Positions 40,295-47,753 of a stretch of DNA of 64,000 nucleotides are shown piece by piece. Position 1 is the first letter of the stretch, and each line of letters opens with the position of its first letter. The notes below the pieces were generated by a model. That model saw nothing but the letters and a program-made list of their open reading frames with translations, searched no databases and was not told the origin of the DNA. Origin of the DNA: an uncultured Ruminococcus sp. (lineage in GTDB: Bacteria; Bacillota; Clostridia; Oscillospirales; Acutalibacteraceae). The position numbers and the translations under genes are program-made. The stretch spans positions 1-64,000 of the forward strand of contig UQQD01000003.1 in NCBI GenBank assembly GCA_900543095.1, read 5' to 3'.

Positions 40295-40735
40295 ATGATT
40301 TTTAAACTTATTATTGATACCGATGCCGATGAAAACGTTACTGCGACCGTGCACGGCAGAACAAAGCTTGTTGACGATATTGAAATGCTTTGTCTGAAAG
40401 ACAGCGGAACCGACAATATAAACGCCTATAAAGATGACGAGGTAAAAAAACTCGGATACAATGACATTGATTGCATAACCGTTTTTGAAGGAAAGACTGT
40501 TGCAATAGACAAAACAAACACGGCTTACAGATTAAAATACAGGCTGTATGAAATTGAAGAGCTTTTGCCCACGCAGTTTGTACGAATAAATAAATCCGCT
40601 ATTGCAAATGAAAACCGTATCGAAAAATTCACGGTATCGTTTGGGGGAGCGGTTGACGTAGTTTTTAAGTCAGGCTACAAAGATACGATTTCCCGAAGGT
40701 GTTTTCAACAGCTTAAAAGGAGGTTTGATTTATAA
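40295..40735 (+). CDS. LytTR DNA-binding domain protein
   Basis: A 146-residue protein. The C-terminal 100 residues carry the LytTR domain: IDCITVFEGKTVAI, RLYEIEELLPTQFVRINKSAIANENRIEKF, and a final SRRCFQQLKRRF helix. There is no receiver domain, so it is a stand-alone regulator of the type that partners DUF3021 membrane proteins. The start follows GAGGTGAGGG. Its stop overlaps the DUF3021 start (TAATG). The direct repeats upstream suggest that it controls its own operon. Confidence 0.9.
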   Translation: MIFKLIIDTDADENVTATVHGRTKLVDDIEMLCLKDSGTDNINAYKDDEVKKLGYNDIDCITVFEGKTVAIDKTNTAYRLKYRLYEIEELLPTQFVRINKSAIANENRIEKFTVSFGGAVDVVFKSGYKDTISRRCFQQLKRRFDL

Positions 40736-41160
40736 TGAAAAAACACATTATTGATTTTGTAAAACGCGGGGCGTTGTTTTCGGTTGGCGGTCCGATAGTC
40801 TATGCGATTGTCACGCTGATTTTGTGCAGGTGCGGCGTTATTGAGTCGCTTAGCGGAGAAAGCGTCGTTGCAGGAATTTTCAGTTCCGCAGTGCTTGCTT
40901 TTATTGCGTCGGGAATTTCAGTGGTATATGATATTGAAAAGCTGAATCTGTTTTTTGCAACGCTGATTCATGCGGTTACAATATACTGTGATTACCTGAT
41001 AATATATTTGCTCAACGGCTGGAGCGTATCGGTTGAGAACATATATTCAATACTTATTTTCAGCGCAATTTTCGTATTAGTTTATATTATTACCTGGATG
41101 TCTGTTTATTTTTCTATAAGGCGTTCGGTAAACCATATGAACCAAAAGATACAACATTGA
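40735..41160 (+). CDS. DUF3021 family membrane protein
   Basis: A 141-residue protein with four membrane helices, matching DUF3021: FVKRGALFSVGGPIVYAI, VVAGIFSSAVLAFIASGIS and a final basic tail (FSIRRSVNHMNQKI). It overlaps the LytTR gene by one base behind AAAAGGAGG. DUF3021 proteins are the membrane half of LytTR one-component pairs and may hold the regulator inactive at the membrane. An ABC exporter follows. Confidence 0.88.
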   Translation: MKKHIIDFVKRGALFSVGGPIVYAIVTLILCRCGVIESLSGESVVAGIFSSAVLAFIASGISVVYDIEKLNLFFATLIHAVTIYCDYLIIYLLNGWSVSVENIYSILIFSAIFVLVYIITWMSVYFSIRRSVNHMNQKIQH

Positions 41161-41173
41161 TAGGAGGATAAAA

Positions 41174-41896
41174 ATGGATGCAATCAAAACAGTTGATCTT
41201 ACCAAACAATACAAGGATATTGTTGCGGTAGACCGACTTAACCTGACAATCCGAGAGGGAGAATTATTTGCGCTTTTGGGCGTGAACGGCGCAGGCAAAA
41301 CTACCACCATAAAAATGCTTTCTACTTTGACAGAGCCGACGGATGGCGATGCCCTTATTTGCGGAAACAGTATTCGCAAAAGCCCCCGCAAGGTAAAGGA
41401 ATTAATAGGGCTTTCGCCGCAGGAAACGGCGGTTGCTCCTAACCTGAGCGTTTTGGAAAACCTTAAACTGATGTGCGGAATTCACGGGTTTTCACGCCAA
41501 AAATCCCAAGAAAAGCTAAGGGAGCAAACAGAAATATTTAATTTACAGCCGATACTGAAAAAGCGCGCAGGCAAGCTTTCGGGCGGTTGGCAAAGAAAGC
41601 TCAGCATTGCAATGGCGCTGATAGGAGAGCCTAAGGTTTTGTTCCTTGACGAGCCTACGCTCGGACTTGATGTTATTGCACGCAGCGAGCTTTGGGATAC
41701 GATAAGGGAATTAAAAAGCAAAATAACAATAATTTTAACCACACACTATATGGAGGAGGCCGAGGAGCTGTCCGACCGTATAGGAGTAATGAAAGCAGGC
41801 AAACTGATAGGCTTGGGAACAGCCGACGAACTCAAGGAGCAGACCGGTGAGGACACAATCGAAAAGGTGTTTGTAAAGCTTGTTAAGGGGGAGTAA
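41174..41896 (+). CDS. ABC transporter ATP-binding protein
   Basis: A 240-residue ATPase of the DrrA/CcmA-like exporter group. GVNGAGKTTTIKML is Walker A, KLSGGWQRKLSIAMAL the signature, VLFLDEPTLGLD Walker B, TTHYMEEAEELSDR the switch region. It pairs with the permease gene two bases downstream and belongs to the LytTR-DUF3021 operon. Such systems export drugs, peptides or lipids; the cargo is unknown. Confidence 0.92.
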   Translation: MDAIKTVDLTKQYKDIVAVDRLNLTIREGELFALLGVNGAGKTTTIKMLSTLTEPTDGDALICGNSIRKSPRKVKELIGLSPQETAVAPNLSVLENLKLMCGIHGFSRQKSQEKLREQTEIFNLQPILKKRAGKLSGGWQRKLSIAMALIGEPKVLFLDEPTLGLDVIARSELWDTIRELKSKITIILTTHYMEEAEELSDRIGVMKAGKLIGLGTADELKEQTGEDTIEKVFVKLVKGE

Positions 41897-41898
41897 CA

Positions 41899-42630
41899 AT
41901 GAAACTTATTACATTTTCTAACCGTACAATGAAAGATATTGTCCGTGATCCTCTTACGTTGTTATTCGGACTCGGATTTCCGCTTGTACTGCTTCTGCTT
42001 TTAAGTGTTATACAATCAAATATTCCGGTCGATCTTTTTGAGATAGACAAGCTGACTCCGGGAATATCGGTTTTCGGACTGTCGTTTATGACGCTGTTTT
42101 CGGCTACGCTTATTGCCAAGGACAGAGAAAGCGCACTTTTGCAAAGACTCTACACAACTCCGCTCACGGCGTTGGACTTTATCCTCGGATATGCTTTGCC
42201 GATAATTCCTATATCACTTGCCCAGTGCATTATATGTTATATTGCAGCATTTTTCTTCGGACTTGAAATGTCAATTAACATAGTTTTTGCTATACTGATG
42301 TCAATTCCCGTGGCTTTGTTTAATATTGCGCTCGGACTTTTGTTCGGAAGCATTATGAATTCAAAGCAGGTCGGCGGTTTTTGCGGCGCACTGCTTACCA
42401 ACCTTACCGCATGGCTTTCGGGAGTATGGTTTGACCTTGACCTTGTCGGCGGTGCGTTTAAAAAGATTGCGTATTGTTTGCCGTTTGTTCATGCGGTCGA
42501 TATGGAAAAGGCAGTTGTTGCAGGCAACTATTCAGACATTTTCCCACACCTGTGGTGGGTGCTCGGCTACACTGCGGTCCTCACTGCTTTGGCTATTGTT
42601 GCCTTTTTAAGACAGTCCAAAAAGCAGTAG
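41899..42630 (+). CDS. ABC transporter permease (ABC-2 type)
   Basis: A 243-residue membrane protein with six helices of the ABC-2 type: LLFGLGFPLVLLLLLS, GISVFGLSFMTLFSATLIAKDRESALLQRLYTTP (the conserved cytoplasmic E-R-L segment), then four helices. It begins two bases after the ATPase stop, so the two form a half-transporter pair working as a dimer. Last gene of the operon. Confidence 0.9.
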   Translation: MKLITFSNRTMKDIVRDPLTLLFGLGFPLVLLLLLSVIQSNIPVDLFEIDKLTPGISVFGLSFMTLFSATLIAKDRESALLQRLYTTPLTALDFILGYALPIIPISLAQCIICYIAAFFFGLEMSINIVFAILMSIPVALFNIALGLLFGSIMNSKQVGGFCGALLTNLTAWLSGVWFDLDLVGGAFKKIAYCLPFVHAVDMEKAVVAGNYSDIFPHLWWVLGYTAVLTALAIVAFLRQSKKQ

Positions 42631-42661
42631 ACGGAAAATAATGGGTCTTTGAAAACAACAG

Positions 42662-42690
42662 TTGATTTTTTTGGCGATATAGTGTAAAAT
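42662..42690 (+). promoter_or_regulatory. Promoter of the phosphoribosyltransferase gene
   Basis: TTGATT (42662-42667) and TAAAAT (42685-42690), 17-base spacing, 51 bases before the start codon. Confidence 0.6.
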
Positions 42691-42741
42691 ATATATAGTT
42701 GAAAAATATTTTTAGGTGAAATTACAAATCGGAGGCTCATT

Positions 42742-43377
42742 ATGGCAAAAATGTATAAAATAAGAACCAAAAATAAAAATGTATTTCTGCGTGTTGCAAA
42801 GGGACATTTTGCAACTATGCACAGCCATACAAACTATTATATCGACGTTACTACTCAAAAAACGAGATTATCGGAAGCAAAGGCAGTTGCAAAGGAACTT
42901 GTATCAACGTACAGGGCTAATACAATTATAGATACCATACTTTGCCTTGACGGAACAGAGGTTATCGGTGCGTGTATCGCCGAAGAGCTGACAAAAGAGG
43001 ATTACATTAATATGAACGCTCACCAGACGATTTACGTTGTGTCGCCCGAATATATCGGCGGCGGACAGCTGATTTTCCGTGACAATCTTGCTCCTATGAT
43101 TGCAGGCAAACACGTTTTGGTGCTTGCGGCGTCGGTAACAACGGGCAAAAGTGCTCAAGCGGCGATTGAGGCGGTTAAATATTACGGCGGCATAGTAGTC
43201 GGACTTTCGGCAATTTTTGCTACCGTCAAGACCTGCGACGGTTATCCCGTTACCTCAATTTTTGACCCTAACGACTTAGGAGATTACGAGAGCTACGGCG
43301 CTCACCATTGCCCGATATGCGAACGCGGTGAAAAGATTGAAGCTATTGTAAACAGCTACGGCTTTTCAAAGCTCTGA
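42742..43377 (+). CDS. Orotate phosphoribosyltransferase-like protein
   Basis: A 211-residue type I phosphoribosyltransferase-fold protein. VLVLAASVTTGKSAQAAIEAV (about 133-153) corresponds to the PRPP-binding loop, although the usual DDVxTTG acidic pair is replaced by AASVTTG, and a C-terminal CxxC (HHCPICERGEKI) is present. The missing acidic residues make a catalytic role for orotate doubtful; a regulatory or altered-substrate function is possible. Not in an operon with pyrimidine genes. Confidence 0.75.
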   Translation: MAKMYKIRTKNKNVFLRVAKGHFATMHSHTNYYIDVTTQKTRLSEAKAVAKELVSTYRANTIIDTILCLDGTEVIGACIAEELTKEDYINMNAHQTIYVVSPEYIGGGQLIFRDNLAPMIAGKHVLVLAASVTTGKSAQAAIEAVKYYGGIVVGLSAIFATVKTCDGYPVTSIFDPNDLGDYESYGAHHCPICERGEKIEAIVNSYGFSKL

Positions 43378-43394
43378 TAAGTGATTAAAAGCAA

Positions 43395-43427
43395 AACGCT
43401 GCCGGTATTTTCCGACAGCGTTTTTTA
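43395..43427 (+). terminator. Terminator after the phosphoribosyltransferase gene
   Basis: AACGCTG (43395-43401) pairs with CAGCGTT (43416-43422) with an inner CGG/CCG extension, then TTTTTA. Confidence 0.88.
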
Positions 43428-43439
43428 ATGTTTTTAATT

Positions 43440-43583
43440 TGGGCAAAGCTTGCAATCTGTTGCAAGCTTTGCAAAATAGCGTTAGTCCCCTCAAAATTTC
43501 AGCGGAAGGTTATAACTCTCATTGAAATTCTGCAAAGCCAGTGCCCTCTAAGAGGCGGGGGCTATGCGCTTGGATTATATATG
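43440..43583 (-). repeat. Dispersed intergenic repeat family A, minus-oriented copy
   Basis: On the minus strand: TATAATCCAAGCGCATAGCC, CCCGCCTCTTAGAGGG, GAATTTCAATGAGAG, GAGGGGACTAACGC and TTGCAACAGATTGCAAGC. Lies between terminator and the TSCPD gene. Confidence 0.72.
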
Positions 43584-43599
43584 GGGTAATTTACAGGCA

Positions 43600-43860
43600 T
43601 TATCCTGCAAGCTCTTCGTCGTATGCCTGCCTTACAGCCTTTGCAAGCTGGTCGGCACAGGAGGTTTGACGAAATCCGCAGGTGTTGCCGAGAAGCTTTT
43701 CCTCAATCTGCTCAACCGTCCAGCCGTCAACAAGCTTTGAGATAGCTTTCAGGTTGCCGTTACAGCCACCAGTAAATTTAATATTTGTTATGACATTTCC
43801 GTCAATGTGAAAACTAATTTCCATTGAACATACTCCGTTTGTTTTGTATGTATAATCCAT
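43600..43860 (-). CDS. TSCPD domain-containing protein (TIGR03905 type)
   Basis: An 86-residue protein of the small TSCPD family related to a C-terminal domain of some ribonucleotide reductases. TNGVCSMEISFHIDGNVITN, FTGGCNGNLKAISKLVDGW and NTCGFRQTSCADQLAKAV contain the conserved cysteines. Function unknown, possibly metal or nucleotide binding. It follows the DUF6472 gene by 13 bases on the same strand. Confidence 0.88.
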   Translation of the reverse strand: MDYTYKTNGVCSMEISFHIDGNVITNIKFTGGCNGNLKAISKLVDGWTVEQIEEKLLGNTCGFRQTSCADQLAKAVRQAYDEELAG

Positions 43861-43873
43861 ACCGATCCTCCCT

Positions 43874-44044
43874 TTAATTTTGCTTCCTTACAATTTTATA
43901 TTCATCGTACAGCTCAAAGTAGTGGCATTGCGACATATTTTGCGTGAGAAATTTTTCCATTTCGTCCTCGTCAAGGTCAATGCTGCAATAATCGCCAAAT
44001 TCCTCGTCAGTCACATAATGAGCGCACATTTCGCAGTTATCCAT
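43874..44044 (-). CDS. DUF6472 family small protein
   Basis: A 56-residue protein with CEMCAHYVTDEEFGDYC and CHYFELYDEYKIVRKQ; four cysteines in a CxxC...C...C order and an acidic middle (DLDEDEMEKFL). The start is ATG 44044, with AGGAGG seven bases upstream; the longer frame starting in the neighbour has no site. The family is found in Clostridia with unknown function. Lies between the LOG gene and the TSCPD gene, probably one transcript. Confidence 0.8.
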   Translation of the reverse strand: MDNCEMCAHYVTDEEFGDYCSIDLDEDEMEKFLTQNMSQCHYFELYDEYKIVRKQN

Positions 44045-44054
44045 ACTTCCTCCG

Positions 44055-44621
44055 CTATTCTCCGTATTTATTGTAGGAAAACGGCTTGTAGCTGTCAAGC
44101 TGTTCAAAAACTTCAGCCTCGGTGGTTGCAACGGTAAACAGCTTGTTGCAGCTGTCGGTTATAAACTCTTCTTTTATTGCATTGTCCATCATTGCAAGCA
44201 GCGAATCATAGTATCCTCTTACATTATAAACAATGATCGGCTTTGTGTGTCGGTTAAGCTGTTTGAGCGTCAGCACCTCAAAAAATTCTTCAAAAGTACC
44301 GATACCTCCCGCACATATTATAAACGCGTCTGCTCTGTCCTCCATAATTCCCTTGCGTTCACGCATAGTATCTGTGAGTACAAGTTCTGTACAGTTGTCA
44401 TACAAAACACCCATTTCAACAAAGAACCTTGGGCTTACGCCGATTAACTTTCCGTTTTCTTTTGCAACTCCCCTTGCCGTTGCTCCCATAATGCCGTATT
44501 TTCCTGCGCCGAAAATAACGCCGCAGTTGCGTTTGGCAATAGCCCGGCCTAAGTGCTCTGCCGAATCAAGGAACTCTTTGTTGATTTTTTCACTTGACGA
44601 ACCGAATACACATATTTCCAT
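44055..44621 (-). CDS. LOG family (TIGR00730) Rossmann-fold protein
   Basis: A 188-residue nucleotide-binding protein. VFGAGKYGIMGATARG corresponds to the GGGxxGLMG-type site and CAGGIGTFEEFFE (about 91-103) to the PGGxGTxxE motif, with Ala replacing Pro. Homologues cleave nucleoside 5'-monophosphates at the ribosyl bond (cytokinin-activating LOG enzymes) or act in nucleotide salvage. ATG 44621 follows AGAGGTC on the minus strand. Leads the three-gene run LOG-DUF6472-TSCPD. Confidence 0.88.
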   Translation of the reverse strand: MEICVFGSSSEKINKEFLDSAEHLGRAIAKRNCGVIFGAGKYGIMGATARGVAKENGKLIGVSPRFFVEMGVLYDNCTELVLTDTMRERKGIMEDRADAFIICAGGIGTFEEFFEVLTLKQLNRHTKPIIVYNVRGYYDSLLAMMDNAIKEEFITDSCNKLFTVATTEAEVFEQLDSYKPFSYNKYGE

Positions 44622-44687
44622 ACATAAAAGACCTCTTTTATTTAATAATCTCAACCATATATTATGCTTGATTTTGCAATTTAATTA

Positions 44688-45275
44688 TCAATAATATCTG
44701 ATAAGTGAAATAACTTTTCCGAGCAGCACGACTTCGTTAACTATAATAGGCTCAAAGCTGTCGTTTTCGGGTTGAAGCCTGAAATGTCCGTTTTCTTTAT
44801 AAAAACGCTTTACCGTTGCTTCGTCACCCATAAGAGCTACTACTATTTCTCCGTTTTCGGCAACCGGGGTGCGGTTGACTATAACTATATCATTATCAAA
44901 AATTCCTGCATTAATCATACTTTCACCCTGAACACGCAGTGCAAAAAGCTCTCTGCCTCGCTTTAGGTGTTCGGGAACGGGAACATAGCACTCAATATCC
45001 TCCACCGCAAGGATAGGAATTCCTGCGGCAACACGTCCCAAAACAGGTACGGTAGCAGATTTTTCCTCGCCGGTGATGCGGATACAGCGGTTTACGCCGT
45101 GTTCACGTTCGATCAATCCCCTTTCCTCAAGGGACTTAAGGTGATGATGTACCGTTGAGGTTGAGCTCAGCCCTGTTTTTTCGCATATTTCACGCACAGA
45201 CGGTACTCTTCCGTCGGCAGAACACTCCTTTAGATAATCAAGTATCTTTTGCTGGCTTTTGCTTAACGGTTTCAT
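44688..45275 (-). CDS. lexA: SOS repressor LexA
   Basis: A 195-residue repressor and self-cleaving protease. The winged helix has RVPSVREICEKTGLSSTSTVHHHLK (about 18-42), the Ala-Gly cleavage site is in GRVAAGIPIL, the serine in QGESMINAGIF and the lysine in GDEATVKRFYKE. It represses DNA damage genes until RecA filaments trigger self-cleavage. It is a single gene with its own promoter and probable autoregulatory operator. Confidence 0.96.
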   Translation of the reverse strand: MKPLSKSQQKILDYLKECSADGRVPSVREICEKTGLSSTSTVHHHLKSLEERGLIEREHGVNRCIRITGEEKSATVPVLGRVAAGIPILAVEDIECYVPVPEHLKRGRELFALRVQGESMINAGIFDNDIVIVNRTPVAENGEIVVALMGDEATVKRFYKENGHFRLQPENDSFEPIIVNEVVLLGKVISLIRYY

Positions 45276-45305
45276 AGTATCACACCTTTCAGTTTCCTAT
45301 CCTAA

Positions 45306-45344
45306 AGTATAACATATGCTTGCGGAAAAATCAAACATTTGTTT
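45306..45344 (-). promoter_or_regulatory. lexA promoter with a possible LexA box
   Basis: Minus strand TTGATT (45329-45334) and TATACT (45306-45311) are 17 bases apart. AAACATTTGTTT (45333-45344) overlaps the -35 and resembles the Gram-positive GAACN4GTTC box with end bases changed. Confidence 0.6.
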
Positions 45345-45448
45345 TAATTTTTTGCGGATTTAAAAATCAATTTGATTTCAGGCTAAATTCAAGTTAATTT
45401 CAGAATTTTTTCACACAGTTTTCATATTAGTATTGTTTAATATAACCG

Positions 45449-45584
45449 TACTCAAAAGACGGAACCGCAACCGTCTGAGTATATTGTTCTACCCTCCTCG
45501 ATATGAACCGGCTTAGAGGTTCATATTTGTACCCCTCATTTTTTAAAGAACAGAAGACGCCGGGCATTGTGTCCGGCGTTTTCA
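45449..45584 (+). ncRNA. Candidate small RNA with C-rich unpaired regions
   Basis: No protein is seen in this 312-base gap. Three stems run in order: TACTC-AGACGG/CCGTCT-GAGTA with a 3-base bulge (45449-45481), ATATGAACC/GGTTCATAT (45501-45526), and ACGCCGG/CCGGCGT (45557-45579) followed by TTTTC. Between stems 1 and 2 lies ACCCTCCTCG and after stem 2 TACCCCTCA, complementary to Shine-Dalgarno sequences. AT-rich sequence before 45449 offers a TATAAC -10. The third stem could also simply terminate the GH31 gene. Confidence 0.45.
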
Positions 45585-45587
45585 TGT

Positions 45588-47492
45588 TTATCCTATATAT
45601 TCAAGCTTTTCCGTGTCGAGCAGACCTGTACGCATTGCAGGCTTGCAGAGCGGAATTTTTTTGCCCTTTTTGATAAAGAGCGGAACTTCGTTTAAGGCGA
45701 CCTCAATGTAATGAACGCCTTTTTCAAGCGGTTTTTCTGTTACTGTTTCGCCGCTGAGCTTTACAAATGTCATATCTTCGGGCAGATACACATATCGTCC
45801 GCTTGCGTTCTGCTCATAAACGGGGCATATCATACATTCGTCGCCGAGCATAAGCTGATCCTCACATTCACGGGCAATTTTGTCATCGGGATAGTCAAAA
45901 GAAAGCGGGCGGAATATCATATCATCGGTATCGCTTGCACGGCAAAAGGTTTTGTATAGATAGGGAATAAGCCTGTAGCGTACTTCAACAACATCTTTAA
46001 AGTCGGAGATTTTCTCAAATTGATAACATTCCTGATTTCTTGTGCCGCAGGCGGCGTGGTTTCGCATAAGCGGAGTAAATACGCCGAGAGCCAAGAACCG
46101 CAGAACGAGATCACGGGTGCAATTTTCGTTAAAACCGCCAAGGTCTGCACCGCAATAGAGAAATCCGCACATATTTGCCGAGGGAAGCATTTTGAGGTCG
46201 AGCAGGATATGCGACCACCAGCTGTGGTTATCGCCGAACCAGATGCCGCTTGTGCGGTGTGCGCCGATATATGACGCACGGGAAAACATAAGAATTTTGC
46301 TTTTGCCGAATTCACGTTCAAAATATTCTCCTGCCGATTTGGTCATATTTGCGCCGTAGATGTTATGCACTCTGTCGTGGCAGACCTGTTTGCCGTCTAT
46401 ATTGTGATAGATGCTTGAGTAGTCGTCGCCGTTATTTGAAAGCCCTGTAAATGCGTCCTTCAGACTGAAAAAGTCCCACAGGTCAAGGCTTTTCCCCTTC
46501 GCGCCTTCCGCTTTTTCAAGAGCTTTGTCAAGCCCCTTTTGTGTGTAGAATATTGCAGGCTCGTTCATATCGTTCCAGAATCCGTCAATTCCCATGTCGG
46601 TAAGATATTTGTATTTTGAGCCGAACCAATCTCTTACATTTTTCTGCATAAAATCGGGAAATCCGACAATTCCCGGCCATACGCCGCCCTCAAATACCTG
46701 TCCGTCCTCGGTTTTGCAGAAATATCCGTTTTTAATGCCCTCCTCATATACGGAGTAGCCGCTTTCCTTTTTTATGCCTGCGTCAATAATCGGTATAAGG
46801 TGAATTCCCTGCTGTTTCTTTTCGCCGACATATTCCTCAAAATTCGGAAATTTTTCACCGTCAACGGTAAAGTCCTTATAGCGTTCCATATAGTCAATAT
46901 CGAGATATACGCAGTCAAGCGGTATTTTGACCTTGTCGTAATTTTCGATTACGCTGTCAACATCTTTTTTTGTGGCGTAGCTCCAGCGGCTTTGCTGATA
47001 ACCGAAAGCCCAAAACGGAGGAACGTAGCTTTTGCCTATCGCTTTTCTGAATTCACGCACGATGTCAAGGGGCTTTTCGCCGTCGATGAGATATATGTCA
47101 AAATCCGTTCCGTCAAGCGTGACAACGGTTTTGTTTATTTTTGAATAGCCGATGTCCCAGCGTATTTTTGCGGGAAAATCAACAAAAATTCCGAAATGCC
47201 TTTTGCCCGACAACATAATAAAATTGTGTGCGCCGTAAAGAGATGACTTTGTTTCTGTGTGAAAGGGGTCATCGGCACAAAAGCTTTCATACACCCAGCC
47301 TCGTTTGTTTATTCCTCTCGGAGCTTCGCCCAGACCGTAAACAATGTCGTTTTCTTCCATATCGAATTCAAAGCTGAATTTTCCGTTTTCGATTTTGTGT
47401 TCAAGCGGAAAGCTTTCAATCGGCATAGCGTCGAGCTGTATTACCGTTGCTTCGGTATCAATGGGATTTCCTAATGTAAATTTTTTTATCAT
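45588..47492 (-). CDS. GH31 family alpha-glucosidase
   Basis: A 634-residue glycoside hydrolase. DGFWNDMNEPAIF (about 304-316) contains the catalytic nucleophile Asp, and SWWSHILLDLK and GADLGGFNENCTRDL are typical GH31 substrate-site segments. No signal peptide from the chosen start at 47492 (AAGGAGAAA upstream), so it acts in the cytoplasm, probably on malto- or isomalto-oligosaccharides. The frame extends to 47588 through a repeat fragment. Substrate linkage cannot be set from sequence. Confidence 0.92.
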   Translation of the reverse strand: MIKKFTLGNPIDTEATVIQLDAMPIESFPLEHKIENGKFSFEFDMEENDIVYGLGEAPRGINKRGWVYESFCADDPFHTETKSSLYGAHNFIMLSGKRHFGIFVDFPAKIRWDIGYSKINKTVVTLDGTDFDIYLIDGEKPLDIVREFRKAIGKSYVPPFWAFGYQQSRWSYATKKDVDSVIENYDKVKIPLDCVYLDIDYMERYKDFTVDGEKFPNFEEYVGEKKQQGIHLIPIIDAGIKKESGYSVYEEGIKNGYFCKTEDGQVFEGGVWPGIVGFPDFMQKNVRDWFGSKYKYLTDMGIDGFWNDMNEPAIFYTQKGLDKALEKAEGAKGKSLDLWDFFSLKDAFTGLSNNGDDYSSIYHNIDGKQVCHDRVHNIYGANMTKSAGEYFEREFGKSKILMFSRASYIGAHRTSGIWFGDNHSWWSHILLDLKMLPSANMCGFLYCGADLGGFNENCTRDLVLRFLALGVFTPLMRNHAACGTRNQECYQFEKISDFKDVVEVRYRLIPYLYKTFCRASDTDDMIFRPLSFDYPDDKIARECEDQLMLGDECMICPVYEQNASGRYVYLPEDMTFVKLSGETVTEKPLEKGVHYIEVALNEVPLFIKKGKKIPLCKPAMRTGLLDTEKLEYIG

Positions 47493-47753
47493 AGCTATTT
47501 CTCCTTTGTTTGAAACAGTTTTTGACGTTAAATCCAAGCAAAGTCCGCAACATACTGTAAGCGTTGAAAAGGAGCGGGACATTTGCACTTAGATTATATA
47601 TTATTTGATAAAAACATTCAACAGATTCCGATGATTAAATAATTTATTTTGAATTGTTGAATTTGTAAACATAATATGGTAAAATAAAATGGAATATTAA
47701 TAGCTTGATATGGGAATTTTTTAAAATATAGTGCCTTTGAAAGGGGTAATATT

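Noticed and set aside
47493..47588. N-terminal 32 residues added to the GH31 gene
   Set aside because: This part is a cysteine-rich translation of repeat-like sequence; the start at 47492 has a clear AAGGAG site.
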